The notes: a model not told the origin generated them from the letters alone. DNA of 64,000 nucleotides from Pseudopyrenochaeta lycopersici (GCA_003313425.1 NHZP01000006.1:620001-684000); one strand, 5' to 3'; numbered from the stretch's first letter, positions 12,601 to 24,478 are shown. Translations and numbers: made by a program.

Positions 12601-15002
12601 CTGCGAGAAGCGCGACCCCAACCTGGCGTACATTGCCTATGCCAAAGGCCAGAATGATCTTGAGCTCATCAACATCACTAATGAAAACGCCATGTTCAAA
12701 GCCCAAGCCCGTTACCTGCTTGAACGAGCTGACAGCGAGGTGTGGGACTATGTTCTGAGCCCTAACAACATGCACCGTCGGTCCTTGGTGGACCAGGTCA
12801 CATCAACGGCTGTTCCAGAAAGTACCGATCCGGACAAAGTGTCAGTCGCTGTCAAGGCTTTCATCACCGGAGACATGCCTTCAGAGTTAATTGATCTGCT
12901 TGAAAAGATCATACTTGAGCCTTCCAGCTTCAGTGACAATCCGTCGCTTCAAAACTTGCTCATGTTGACGGCCGCCAAGTCGGATCGTGGACGCATGATG
13001 GGATACATCCACCAGCTTGACCACTACACACCCGAAGACATAGCCCAGCAATGTATTGAAGTTGGCATGTATGAAGAGGCGTTCGAGATTCATAAAAAGC
13101 ACAATACCCACGTGGAGGCTGCCAATGTTCTGATCGAGCACATTGTCAGCATTGATCGTGCACAGGATTATGCAGATCGCGTGGATATTCCTGAAGTTTG
13201 GAGCAGGGTTGCGAAGGCGCAGCTTGATGGCCTACGCGTCTCTGATTCAATTGAGTCCTACATCCGCGCAGGAGATCCCTCGAATTTTCTAGAGGTCATC
13301 GAGATTGCCACCCATGCTGGTAAAGACGAGGATCTGATCAAGTTCCTAAGAATGGCTCGCAAAACTCTCCGCGAGGTACCTGTGGATACCGCCTTGGCTT
13401 TCTGCTTTGCCCGAACCAACCAACTACCAGAACTCGAGGACTTCCTGCGCGCTACCAATGTTGCAGATGTTGAGGCTTCTGGCGACAAGGCCTACGAAGA
13501 GGGTTACCATGAGGCGTCAAAGATCTTCTACACTAGCATTTCCAACTGGGCTAAGCTTGCAACCACGCTTGTTCATCTCCAGGACTACCAAGCTGCGGTC
13601 GAGTGTGCACGCAAGGCCAACAGTGTCAAGGTATGGAGAAAGGTCAATGAAGCTTGCGTTGCCAAAAAGGAGTTCCGCCTCGCTCAAATCTGTGGTCTTA
13701 ACCTTATCGTTCATGCCGAAGAACTCGCAGATCTCGTCAAGCAATACGAGCGCAGTGGCTACTTCGACGAACTCATTGGCCTTCTTGAAGCCGGCCTTGG
13801 TCTGGAACGTGCCCACATGGGCATATTCACAGAGCTAGGTAATGCTCTTGCCAAGTACCATCCTGAGCGTGTCATGGAGCATCTTCGCCTCTTCTGGTCT
13901 CGTATCAACATTCCAAAGATGATTCGTTCTTGCGAGGAAGCTCATCTATGGCCGGAGCTGATCTTCCTTTATGTTCATTATGACGAGTGGGACAATGCGG
14001 CCCTTGCCATGATGGAACGGGCATCAGATGCTTGGGAACATCAGGCATTCAAAGACACTATTACCAAGGCCACCAACGTCGAGATTTACTACCGTGCATT
14101 GGGCTTCTACCTGGAAGAGCAACCAACGCTTCTTACTGATTTATTGCAGGCTCTTACTGCAAGGATTGACGTCAATCGCGTCGTTCGTATGTTCGTCAAG
14201 TCGGACAACATCCCTCTGATCAAGCCATTCCTCCTCAACGTCCAATCGCAGAACAAACGTGAGGTCAACAACGCCCTCAACGACATTCTTATTGAAGAGG
14301 AAGACTATAAGACGCTCCGTGATTCGGTCAACAATTACGACAACTATGACCCGGTTGATTTAGCCCAGCGCCTTGAGAAGCATGACTTGGTGTTCTTCCG
14401 CCAGATTGCGGCCGATATCTACCGCAAGAACAAGCGATGGGAGAAGTCTATAGCTCTATCTAAACAAGATAAGCTTTTCAAGGACGCCATCGAAACTTCG
14501 GCAATGTCGGGCAAGTCTGAAATTGTTGAGGAGCTGCTCCGCTACGTAAGTTTAGTGTCACATTATTTGGGAAAGTAACTAACACAAACTCCAGTTCGTT
14601 GACATTGGTAGCCGCGAGTGCTATGTGGGCATGCTCTATGCCTGCTACGACCTTGTTCGTCCAGATGTCATCCTGGAAATGTCATGGCGACATGGCTTAC
14701 ATGACTTCACCATGGTATGTGTTCATTGAGGCAGGAAAGCCGAAAGAGTACTGCTAACATGCTCCTAGCCATTCATGATCAACCTTCTCTCGCAGCAGAC
14801 ATCAGCAATTGAGCTGCTAAAGAAGGACAATGAGGAACGTAAGGCTCGTGAGGCCACACAACAAAAGAAAGAAGAGGACACACCCATCCTTGGATCACGG
14901 CTTATGCTCACACAAGGTCCGATTGCTTCGGCTCCAAGCCCGGGCCCCTACGGGCAGGCCAATGGCATTGCACCCCAACCAACAGGTTACAGGGCCTTCT
15001 AA
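9606..15002 (+). CDS. CHC1: Clathrin heavy chain
   Basis: Structural subunit of the clathrin triskelion that coats endocytic and trans-Golgi vesicles. Seven exons fit: 9606-9650, 9712-9732, 9803-9829, 9887-10264, 10316-14545, 14595-14714 and 14769-15002, giving 1,684 aa, the expected length. The three tiny 5' exons are recovered because they rebuild the conserved N-terminus: MAQRQVPLHVTQPTL, LTNLNIL, PASISWQNC, then TLESDKYVCVRQ. The N-terminal beta-propeller occupies about residues 1-330 and is followed by the linker and the repeated alpha-helical clathrin repeats in the long exon 5. The C-terminal trimerisation region and a Gln/Gly/Pro-rich tail are in the last two exons. All introns are GT-AG. 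No frameshift or stop is seen. Confidence 0.95.
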
Positions 15003-16510
15003 AGCACTTGGAATTTCTCAAAGCGATCCTACTGGGCCTGAGCTGAGGAACTGATTTTGAAGATTCTATTCGAACTACATATTGATCGTTTGGTGGGGCA
15101 TGCAAAAGAGAGTGTGGCCGCATGTGGGCCTGGACCGCCAGGTAGCAATGTAATCTTAACGGCGTTTGCGGTAGTTCTTTAGTCTGGGTGTTCCACAACA
15201 GAACTTCTCCGGACTCTTGTATTCTATCTAATCATTTCATTCAGTGCACTACATTGTTCAAGTCTACTCACTCATCTCTCAAAGTAGTGATGTGGCACAG
15301 ATGTGTAGGTCTGGTGGTCGTTACAGCGCTCCGCTATATTACTGACCACCATCCTCATACAATCATCGTCAGTTCTAACCCGCTTCGTGGTTAAAGTTGC
15401 TAGGTTAGAGTTTAAGCCCCTGGAGCAGGTCATCCATACAGGGTACTCGAGGCTACAGCAATAATCGTCCGGGGGAAGGGCATGTCTTTGGTCGTGCCAT
15501 ATTCGTGTGACCGCGAGATGCTTGTGTCTATGGCTGAGACCTGGGTCTTTCAATTGCGCGATACCAAACCCTTTGAAGATACTTGGTCGGCGACCTCAGC
15601 CTTCCAGAGATTCCGGAAAGATACCCTACCAAGCACACCTAACATGCGAGATGGAAATGCAGCCATGCAAATATCAATCCCGCATCCACAAAGCACGCAT
15701 TCAACCTCCAGATGTGATCATGAGACTGTAGTAAAAGTACTTAGAGTCTCGTCGCGGTGCGGACGGAGACTCTCCGTGGCTTTACGGTACAGGGTTTTTC
15801 ATCGGGTGTTACTTGATCTTCAGCCCTGATTCGGTCGCAGCTGGCACTAATAAGCTTTCCACATATCACTCGTTTTCTTAAACGGTCAGACCCAGATAAT
15901 TCTTGCTGTCAGATTTTCCATACGATCTTCAAGCCTGTGTTTGGTCTCGGTCAAATAATGCACTTGTCTACGTTCGGCACGGAGAGACTCTCTTCGAGTT
16001 TCACCACTGGAGTGTGGCTACCTTGAAATATTACTCGATTGGGCACGGAATCCTTTTGCCCGGATGCGCCACTTACATTCACCCGACTTTGTTCAATATG
16101 CGTTCCGCTCAAAACTATGACCCGAGAGTTTAGATAGTGCTCTTATTGCTATACTCGTCTTTCTTTTACGTCTCTTTGATGCCACGATCAGCACTGTTCA
16201 TCTCGAGTCCCGCAATTTCATCTCTACACTGACTTTTTTCCTTAGGCCAGACCAGCCGATGATCTATCCGAGTACAAGTCCATATCATACGAATCAATTT
16301 AGCGTCCTTTCCAGGGTAAATCTAGTCTTTGAGCTTTTCATAATCATATCAATATGATGTTGCTTTCATTCGCTTCATGTCATAAGACCGCCTATCAGTA
16401 AGTCTTACATGAATGTCAGGAAAATTCAATCACACAGCATCAACTTCATCGAGTTTTCCTTCCAACCAGAATCGAACTCTTGGCCTCAAAACCATTCCCA
16501 CCGTTTCAAA
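15003..16510. other. Intergenic, no gene recognised
   Basis: 1.5 kb between clathrin heavy chain and the AA9 gene. Open frames up to 115 codons overlap in several frames without recognisable domains. It should include the clathrin terminator and the AA9 promoter. No tRNA or transposon ends were found. Confidence 0.4.
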
Positions 16511-17446
16511 ATGAAGGTCCCTAACTCACTGTCACTGGTGCTTGCGCCCACAATCGTCTCAGGTCATGCCATTATGCAGGCATTCAATGGGCTTGCGCAA
16601 GGTCGAGGCATTTACATGCCCACCTATGATGGACCCATACAGGATGTGAACTCGCAGGCCATGGCTTGCAATGGCCAGCCAAACTATGGTTTCAGGGTTT
16701 GTGAAATATCATGGTCCCTTATACTGGCTCTGAGATGAATCTGATGTTGAGATTGATAGGCTCCTAGTGAGATCATCAACGTCCAGGCTGGCCAAGAGAT
16801 TACTGGAGCCTGGCTGCACACTCTCACGAGCACGGGTCCTGATTCTACGGCTGATAATAAGGTCATTGATTCTAGCCACAAAGGGCCAGTCATGGTATAC
16901 ATGAAGAAGGTTGATAATGCGCTCAACAACCCTGGCGCAGGGCCGGGTAATGGATGGCAAGTCTTATTAAAAAATAACTACAAGAGATGAGATGCGGGAC
17001 AAAATCTGACCGGGTATGTTGAATTTAGGTTTAAAATCGCCCATGCTGGGCATCAGAACAGCCGCTGGGCTGTTGATGACCTGATTACTGCTGGAGGCAT
17101 TCAAAAGGCACGCATTCCTCAATGTATCGTCAACGGGGACTATCTCGTCCGCTTCGAGTTGCTCGCTCTCCACTCTGCTCACCAGCGGTAAGCAGCCTCT
17201 GTGGTCCCTTTCGGATTGATTGTTCCCCTTACATGTTCCAGTGGCCAGGCTCAGTTCTACATGGAATGCGTCTCGGTGCGCGTCTCCGGTGGGAGTGGTA
17301 CCAAGACTCCTTCGACGGTGTCCATTCCAGGAACCTACAGTGCTGATGATGCGGGTGTCTTCTTCAATGTTTGGTCTGCCGGAAACGGACGCCCATATCC
17401 CAACACGCAGTATCAGATACCAGGGCCTGCTGTATTTACGTGCTAG
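16511..17446 (+). CDS. Secreted AA9 lytic polysaccharide monooxygenase
   Basis: Predicted secreted copper enzyme that oxidatively cleaves cellulose or related glucans. Exons 16511-16696, 16760-16956, 17029-17187 and 17242-17446 join in frame (248 aa). An 18-residue signal peptide ([18 protein letters not shown]) precedes His19, which becomes the N-terminal copper-binding His of the mature protein (HAIMQAFNG). The second histidine-brace residue is His102 in SSHKGPV. The H-x8-Q-x-Y motif is present (His176, Gln185, Tyr187, in QAQFYMEC), supplying the axial Tyr. Cysteines for the usual disulfides are present (around residues 53, 160, 190 and 248). There is no CBM1 module. Intron 2 (16957-17028) has a GC donor (GCAAGT), needed to restore NGW-FKIAHAG. 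Introns 1 and 3 are GT-AG. Confidence 0.93.
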
Positions 17447-18858
17447 GGTGTTGCAGTAGCGCACATGCAATGTGACTGGTTATTGGGTCGATGAGTGTTT
17501 TTGTTTCGAGGACATGGATATGGATGATCTAGGATGGAACTCTGAAACACACTTTCTTTCACAGACAAATACAACGAAGAGTCACCCGCATATGTACATG
17601 CTCACCACATAAGCAGGACGTGGCTGGAGAGAGAAGTGGACTGTTCTTTTTCAGCTTGACGTTTTGGGCAACAAGTGCGAATGCGCGTCGCGTAATGTTC
17701 AGCGGCCGTGGATGGAACCCGAATCGGTAGCCATTGCTATGCTCAGGTTTGTGTTCTGTAGGTCATGGTTTCACATGGTGGTCGACAGCATTTGCTCGGC
17801 GACGGGTGAAGCGCGCCAAGAATGAAGTTTGTTTTAAGCTCGTCCAGCCACTGATGCATGATCTTCGCCAAGTCATTATATTGCGAGTAATGTTGCCAAA
17901 TTTGGCCATGGAATGCCCTGAACGACTCATCATCTGCGGCAACCCCACAAGGCCGACACAGTAGCCCAAAGGTTCCTTGGGCCGATTAGACATGGGCCTG
18001 AGGATGGAGGCATTGCAGGCTGGGGGCTTTGATTCTCGCTGGGAAGAGCAGCCGAAACCGGAAGTGCAGCAGTAAGGTGCACTCGCAGGCATCCGAGTAT
18101 TCTTCGCGACCATGCAGGTACACGACGGAAATGAGGAGATTGCCCGGAAAAGTGTGCTGAGGACAAGGTGAGATGGCGGGGATGGGCAGGACTTTGGGTT
18201 GAGAAGCTCGGCTGAAGAGAAACTACACCGAAACAAAGCGCGCGGCGCGAGGAGTCGATTGTCCCGCAGTACCGAGCTTAATCCAAACATGACGCTGGAC
18301 GGATAACCGCAGGCAGAGCAGCGACATGGATGGCGGTGAGTGTGTTTTGGCGGGGACAAGGCGGGCCAGCAGAGAAGCAGGCTTGGCTGGACTGTCACAC
18401 ATTGGTTGAGTGCGTGGGATAGCCAGCGAAGGTTTTATATGTGTTCGAGACTCCGATATTGAGGCGGCGGCGGGTCTTGAGCGCATGGGGTTGGCAAATG
18501 GAATTGTGTTGGGTGGGGGGTTGCCCCTCGCTGAGCTTTGGCGATATCTCCCCGCGCCGACCAGACAGAGCCAAAGCTATTGCTTTTGCAGGCATGAGAT
18601 TCGCCGGCGGGCCACGGTCGAGCGATGCAGGCCTGTGGTGCGCGTTTCCATCTGGGCTTGGCCGGGTGGGTTGTGCTGCACGCTGTTTTGGGATTAAGTT
18701 CGCAGTGACTCGTTGCAGCTCTGTGAAGCCGATACCGCCAGTGGTGTATATAGCTGGCCTCGGAGCCGTGCTCTTCTCCAAGCGTCCAGCCTCCCTCTCC
18801 CTCTCGCCTTCCCCCTCGCCCACCCCTCACACACACATACACACAGCGGCCAGCCAGC
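17447..18858. promoter_or_regulatory. Intergenic region and pyruvate carboxylase promoter
   Basis: 1.4 kb between the AA9 stop and the pyruvate carboxylase start. The 3' part looks like a strong fungal promoter: a TATATA element at 18747-18752, then a C/T-rich tract (about 18786-18828) and a short CA-rich stretch directly before the ATG. Frames of about 200 codons on the minus strand (17763-18398, 18435-19028) are low-complexity shadows and are not called. Confidence 0.5.
18747..18752 (+). promoter_or_regulatory. TATA box of pyruvate carboxylase
   Basis: TATATA about 107 bp upstream of the start codon, followed by the pyrimidine-rich leader common at strongly expressed fungal genes. Assigned by position and motif only. 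Confidence 0.5.
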
Positions 18859-21800
18859 ATGACTGCGGTCGTAGCTGACAAGAACGCCTCGTCGGCCATT
18901 GACGACAATGACTTCGACGACGAACATGGCGAGCACCACCCGCACAGGAACTCGGTGCACCACCACCTGCGGGCAAGCAGCTCCATCATGCAGCTGAAGA
19001 AGCTGCTCGGTACGTTGCCCGCGTCCAATGGCGCCTGGGAAGCTCCGTGGGCCGTCTAACAGCGCTGCCAGTGGCCAACCGAGGAGAAATCCCCATCCGC
19101 ATCTTCCGCACCGCCCACGAGCTGTCCCTGCACACCGTGGCCGTCTACAGCCACGAGGACCGTCTCAGCCTGCACCGGCAAAAAGCCGACGAGGCCTACG
19201 AGATCGGTGCTCGCGGCCAGTACACGCCCGTCGGCGCCTACCTGGCCGGCGACGAGATCATCAAGATCGCCGTCGAACACAATGTAAACATGATCCACCC
19301 GGGCTACGGCTTCCTCTCGGAGAACGCAGAGTTTGCACGCAATGTCGAGAAGGCCGGACTGATTGTGAGTGCTGCCCGCTTTGTTTACCCTATGACGGCA
19401 TGCAAGCGAGGGGTTGCCCTCGCCTATCGGCCGCTGTTGAGCTTATCGGGCCCTCCAAACATGGCAAATCCAACGCTTACCCTCCTCTCTAGTTTGTTGG
19501 GCCCTCGCCTGACACCATTGACGCCCTCGGCGACAAGGTCTCGGCGCGCAAGCTGGCCATCAAATGCAATGTGCCAGTCGTGCCCGGCACCCCAGGCCCC
19601 GTCGAGAAGTTTGAGGATGTCAAGGCCTTCACCGACCAATATGGCTTCCCCATCATCATCAAGGCCGCTTTCGGCGGCGGTGGCCGTGGCATGCGTGTAG
19701 TGCGCGAGCAGGCCACTCTCAAGGACTCGTTCGAGCGCGCAACCTCCGAGGCCAAATCGGCCTTCGGCAACGGCACCGTCTTCGTTGAGCGCTTCCTCGA
19801 CAAGCCCAAGCACATCGAAGTCCAGCTTCTAGGCGATAACTTTGGCAATGTCGTCCACTTGTACGAGCGTGACTGCAGTGTCCAGCGTCGTCATCAAAAG
19901 GTCGTCGAGATTGCCCCAGCCAAGGACCTCCCCGTCGAAACCCGTGACGCCATCCTGGCTGATGCTGTGAGGCTTGCGCAGTCGGTCAATTACCGCAATG
20001 CAGGCACTGCTGAGTTCTTGGTCGATCTCAAGGGTAATCATTACTTCATAGAGATCAACCCGCGCATGTAAGTATTTTTTTTTTTTTTTCGTTCTTATCA
20101 TCAATGATGCTCAATTTCGAGGCGCTCTGCTAACGAATCCAAGCCAAGTCGAGCATACCATTACCGAGGAAGTCACTGGTATTGACATCGTTGCTGCGCA
20201 AATTCAGATTGCGGCAGGCGCCTCCTTGGAGCAGCTCGGTCTGACCCAGGATCACATCTCCACTCGAGGCTTCGCCTTCCAGTGCCGAATCACCACGGAA
20301 GACCCCTCTCAAAACTTTGCCCCAGACACTGGCAAGATTGAGGTGTACCGTTCGGCAGGCGGTAATGGAGTTCGTCTAGATGGAGGTAGTTCCTTTGCAG
20401 GTGCTGTGATTACTCGTAAGTATACTTCCTGAAAGTGCTTTCTCGGATGCCGGGAGCTAACGCCATGTCAACAACAACAGCACATTATGACAGCATGTTA
20501 GTAAAATGCTCATGCCGTGGATCTACTTATGAAATCGTCCGTCGAAAGATGCTCCGCGCTCTTGTCGAATTCCGTATCCGTGGAGTCAAAACCAACATTC
20601 CCTTCTTGATCAAGCTTCTGACACATCCTACTTTCGTCGACGGCCAGTGCTGGACGACCTTCATTGACGACACTCCTGCGCTCTTTGACTTGATCGGTTC
20701 CCAGAACCGAGCCCAGAAGCTGCTTGCGTATCTTGGCGATCTCGCCGTCAATGGCAGCCAGATCAAGGGTCAGGTTGGCGAGCCCAAGTTCAAGGGTATT
20801 ATTCCCATCCCCGAGATCCGCGATAACAACGGCAACAAGGTGGATACATCCGCATCTTGCACTAAGGGATGGAGGAATGTGCTTCTCAAGGAAGGGCCGG
20901 AGGGATTCGCAAAGGCCGTCCGTGCCAATAAGGGCTGCTTGATCATGGATACCACCTGGCGTGATGCCCATCAGTCACTCCTTGCGACGCGTGTGCGAAC
21001 TGTTGACCTTCTCAATATTGCCAAGGAGACGAGTCACGCTTTCTCCAATGCTTGGGCTCTTGAGTGCTGGGGTGGCGCCACTTTCGATGTTGCTATGCGT
21101 TTCCTCTACGAAGACCCTTGGCAACGCCTGAGACAGATGCGGAAGCTTGTACCAAATATCCCGTTCCAGATGCTTCTTCGTGGAGCCAACGGCGTTGCCT
21201 ACTCATCTCTTCCGGACAATGCCATTTACCACTTCTGTGAACAGGCTAAGAAGAATGGCGTTGATATTTTCCGTGTCTTTGATGCGCTCAACGACGTTGA
21301 GCAGCTAGAGGTTGGTATCAAAGCTGTCCTCAAGGCTGGCGGTGTTGTCGAAGGCACTGTGTGCTATTCGTAAGTTTTCCCCTCTTATACACCCTCAGCT
21401 TATACTGACTGTCTTACAGCGGAGACATGTTGGTCAGTATTTCTTCTCTTTTTTCTCTTTGTCATGTGATTTCTTGCATCTTCTCCATTACAGCATCCGG
21501 TTCATCGAATCGCCATTGGCGAATTTGGAGAGCGCTTTCCTCATGGTCATGGTGAGTGTCGCCTCCACCATCTCCATGAGGCGCGCACTTCCCCAATCAT
21601 TGGGCAGGTGCGCCTGGTACCACCCCCAAACACCGGCAAGGTTCTATCTTTCTCATCTCTCGCAACCTCATCCGTCTGCGAGCTGTTCGAGTCACTCATT
21701 TCGGCCACTCAACACTTCCACCCATACCCTTTCCGATCAAGATGGTTCTCGGAATGAAGGCTTCAACGGACATTGAACGACTCATTTTGGCGCTTTGCTG

Positions 21801-24478
21801 GGATCGTCTTTCTTCCGCGCCCAATTCCATGAAGAACCCAGCCCATGCCATCGTCATTCCTGACTTCCAGGCGATGGACACAGTTTTGTCGACTTTAGGC
21901 CTCAGCTTCGCTCCCGGTCTTCTAGGCGTTATCCAATCTGCCGTGCCGCCTTCTCTAGACTTCTTTCAAAGTTTGCCCACCAAGTGCAATAAGGTCTGGG
22001 CTATCTACCGTATTGTGCTCGTGAAACAGGGAAGCCGACCTAAGATCTGCATCGGCTCCGGTCTCAACGCTGACAGCGGTGCTCCTAAACGGCTGAGACA
22101 ATACGACACTCACACCAACCTGCCTAGTGGTGTTGAGAAGGCCCTCAATGACGGCTTTAATATCGCCCAGAAAGGGCTTTTCTGTTGGACAAAACTCCCA
22201 AAACCTACAGCGACGATTCCCCTCCGTTCTCTCTTCCTCATTCTGGAGACTGTCTTCTCGCTGGTGTTCTGGCCCATGCAGTCCCGCACAAAGGACTACA
22301 ACATGCCCAAGTTCTTGCCCTGGCCGATCGAGTCACTTGTTTACGACGGTTGCTGCACCCACTTCTCCATATATGAACAGATTCATGGACTGGAGCCCAA
22401 CCTCACCGTGGAACAAGCGGCAGAGTTGGAAGTGCTAAGAGTGAAGAAGGCCAAGGAGGTGGCTCCTATATATCAAGGTGCGTTGGACGCCGTCCAACAG
22501 TCCTTTTGAGCGACTCGATTGAGTGGCTCACATCTCCACAGCGAAGTTCAGAACGAGAAAAGGGCCAACGCATATGAAAGCCATCAGGAATCGTGCGAAG
22601 GGCAAGCTCAGGATCACTCGCAAATATGCGTGCGAACCGTGCGATCACATCTTCTACGACGACTCTTCTCTGAAGGCACATCGGAAGACAACCAAGCACC
22701 TGAACAATATTGCCTGTGTCATTAAGAAGCTCAAGCGCCCGAGCAATAATGCCAGGCAACTCGCTGATGTCCCTGCAAAGAGGTTCTACTGCAGCATTTG
22801 CGACTTCGCTTTCCGTCACAAAGCGGCCCTCAACAAACACTTAGCCTTGCCTAGACACGCCAAAAAGGCGGCTGCTGCTGCTGCTCCGGCGGAGGAGTAG
22901 TTTACGACCGGGACCGTAGGACCTGGACTATGGAGTTAACCCATTTAACCTTATGAACTGACGCTTTAATTCTATTTCCTATGTATCTAAATGAAGATAA
23001 TTTGCTAATGAATTTGTCATACACAGAAACCCAATGCCAAGTACAACCTCGAGTACTATGTGGACGTTGTAGAGAAGATCGTTGGAATGGGAATTCATGT
23101 GCTCGGCCTAAAGGACATGGCTGGCGTGCTCAAACCACGCGCTGCTCGCCTCCTGATCGGCACACTTCGCAAAAAGTACCCTGATCTTCCCATCCACGTC
23201 CACACTCACGATTCTGCCGGTACTGGTGTCGCTTCCATGGTCGCTTGCGCCGAGGCCGGCGCCGATGCTGTTGATGCTGCTATTGATAGTATGTCTGGCA
23301 TGACGTCTCAGCCCAGCATCGGTGCCATTCTGGCGTCCCTTGAGGGCACCGACTTCGACGCTGGCCTGGATGTCCATATGATCCGTAATCTTGACGCATA
23401 TTGGGCCCAGCTTCGTCTCCTCTACTCGCCGTTCGAGGCCGGTCTTACTGGCCCCGACCCCGAAGTCTACGAGCACGAAATTCCTGGTGGCCAGCTCACC
23501 AATCTTATTTTCCAGGCCTCTCAACAGGGCCTCGGTGAGCAGTGGGCCCAAACAAAAAAGGCTTACGAGCAGGCCAACGACTTACTCGGCGACATTGTCA
23601 AGGTCACACCTACTTCGAAGGTCGTTGGCGACTTGGCTCAATTCATGGTCTCCAATAAGCTCTCCTATGACGAAGTTCTATCAAAAGCTGAGCAACTTGA
23701 CTTCCCGTCGTCCGTCCTAGAATTCTTCGAGGGTCTTATGGGTCAACCTTATGGTGGCTTCCCTGAACCGCTTCGCTCACAAGCTCTTCGTGAGCGAAGG
23801 AAGATGGATAAGCGTCCTGGACTGTACCTTGAGCCCGTCGATATTGCAAAGGTCAAGTCTGATCTCAAGTCCAAGTGGGGCGATGCGACTGAGTGCGACG
23901 TAGCATCCTACATCATGTACCCCAAAGTTTTTGAGGATTATAAGAAGTGGACCACCAAGTACGGTGATCTCTCTGTCCTGCCAACGCGCTACTTCTTGTC
24001 TCGCCCAGAGATTGGAGAAGAGTTCCACGTTGAGCTTGAGAAGGGTAAGGTTCTGATTCTCAAGCTCCTTGCCATCGGTCCGCTCTCCGAGCAGACCGGT
24101 CTACGTGAGGTGTTTTACGAGATGAACGGTGAAACACGTACCGTTACTGTTGAAGATCAACACGCAGCTATTGAGAATGTATCTCGGCCCAAGGCCGACC
24201 CCACCGACAGCAGTCAGGTTGGCTCGCCCATGTCGGGCGTGCTGGTCGAAGTCCGTGTCCATGACGGCAGCGAGGTCAAGAAGGGCGATCCGGTCGCGAT
24301 TCTCAGTGCCATGAAGATGGTATGTCCGCTAGCAATTATTAGCACGTATCGAGAAAGAGCTAACAACTGATAGGAAATGGTCATTTCGGCTCCTCACTCG
24401 GGCAAGGTCAGCAGTCTATCGGTCCGCGAAGGTGACTCAGTCGACTCTGGGGACCTTGTCTGCAAGCTTGTCAAGTGA
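18859..24478 (+). CDS. PYC1: Pyruvate carboxylase
   Basis: Cytosolic biotin enzyme that carboxylates pyruvate to oxaloacetate (anaplerosis). Eight exons join in one frame: 18859-19009, 19072-19364, 19493-20067, 20144-20415, 20481-21369, 21420-21432, 23027-24319 and 24374-24478, giving 1,196 aa. Domains in order are: a His/Asp-rich N-terminal extension (about 45 aa), biotin carboxylase with ATP-grasp loop [10 protein letters not shown], carboxyltransferase with [13 protein letters not shown] and GLKDMAGV, and the biotinyl domain. The biotin Lys is about Lys1161 in AMKM, directly before the last intron. The start and length match the family. Exon 6 is only 13 nt (completing SGDML), and the intron after it is about 1.6 kb because it holds another gene. 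The other introns are 50-128 bp. One (20068-20143) carries a long T run after its donor. Confidence 0.95.
21433..23026 (+). other. Gene-bearing 1.6-kb intron of pyruvate carboxylase
   Basis: The intron interrupts PYC1 between residues 731 (GDML) and 732 ([11 protein letters not shown]). The donor is GTCAGT at 21433. The acceptor is ACACAG ending at 23026, with a branch-like GCTAATG at 23004-23010. The first 61 nt would already form a normal-looking small intron ending at TTACAG (21493), so the insertion lies between that point and the distal acceptor. The intron encloses a complete same-strand protein gene and about 125 bp of AT-richer sequence after its stop. No terminal inverted repeat, target-site duplication or RIP decay is visible. 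Confidence 0.85.
21742..22900 (+). CDS. Intron-nested GIY-YIG-like / C2H2 zinc-finger protein
   Basis: Exons 21742-22477 and 22542-22900 join in frame (364 aa) through a GT-AG intron (GTGCGT donor, CCACAG acceptor) that fuses two otherwise separate frames. The ATG context is AAGATGG. At about residues 90-155 a GIY-YIG-like pattern appears: AIYRIV, then KICIGSGLN, then PKRLRQYD, then [15 protein letters not shown] Glu in LILETVF is a candidate for the metal-binding residue. A hydrophobic, Trp-rich segment follows. After the intron come two C-x2-C-x12-H-x5-H fingers ([11 protein letters not shown]... and [11 protein letters not shown]...) and an Ala-rich tail. I infer a DNA-binding nuclease-like protein. 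The YIG Tyr is Cys here, so activity is uncertain. Codon use resembles the surrounding host genes. The nuclease assignment is by motif only. Confidence 0.75.

Noticed and set aside
16471..16500. tRNA B-box-like word (ATCGAACTC on the plus strand)
   Set aside because: No paired T-arm, A box or acceptor stem could be drawn on either strand.
17763..19028. Minus-strand frames of 211 and 197 codons upstream of pyruvate carboxylase
   Set aside because: They overlap each other and the promoter and first exon, are Ser/Pro/Arg-rich low complexity, and show no domain.
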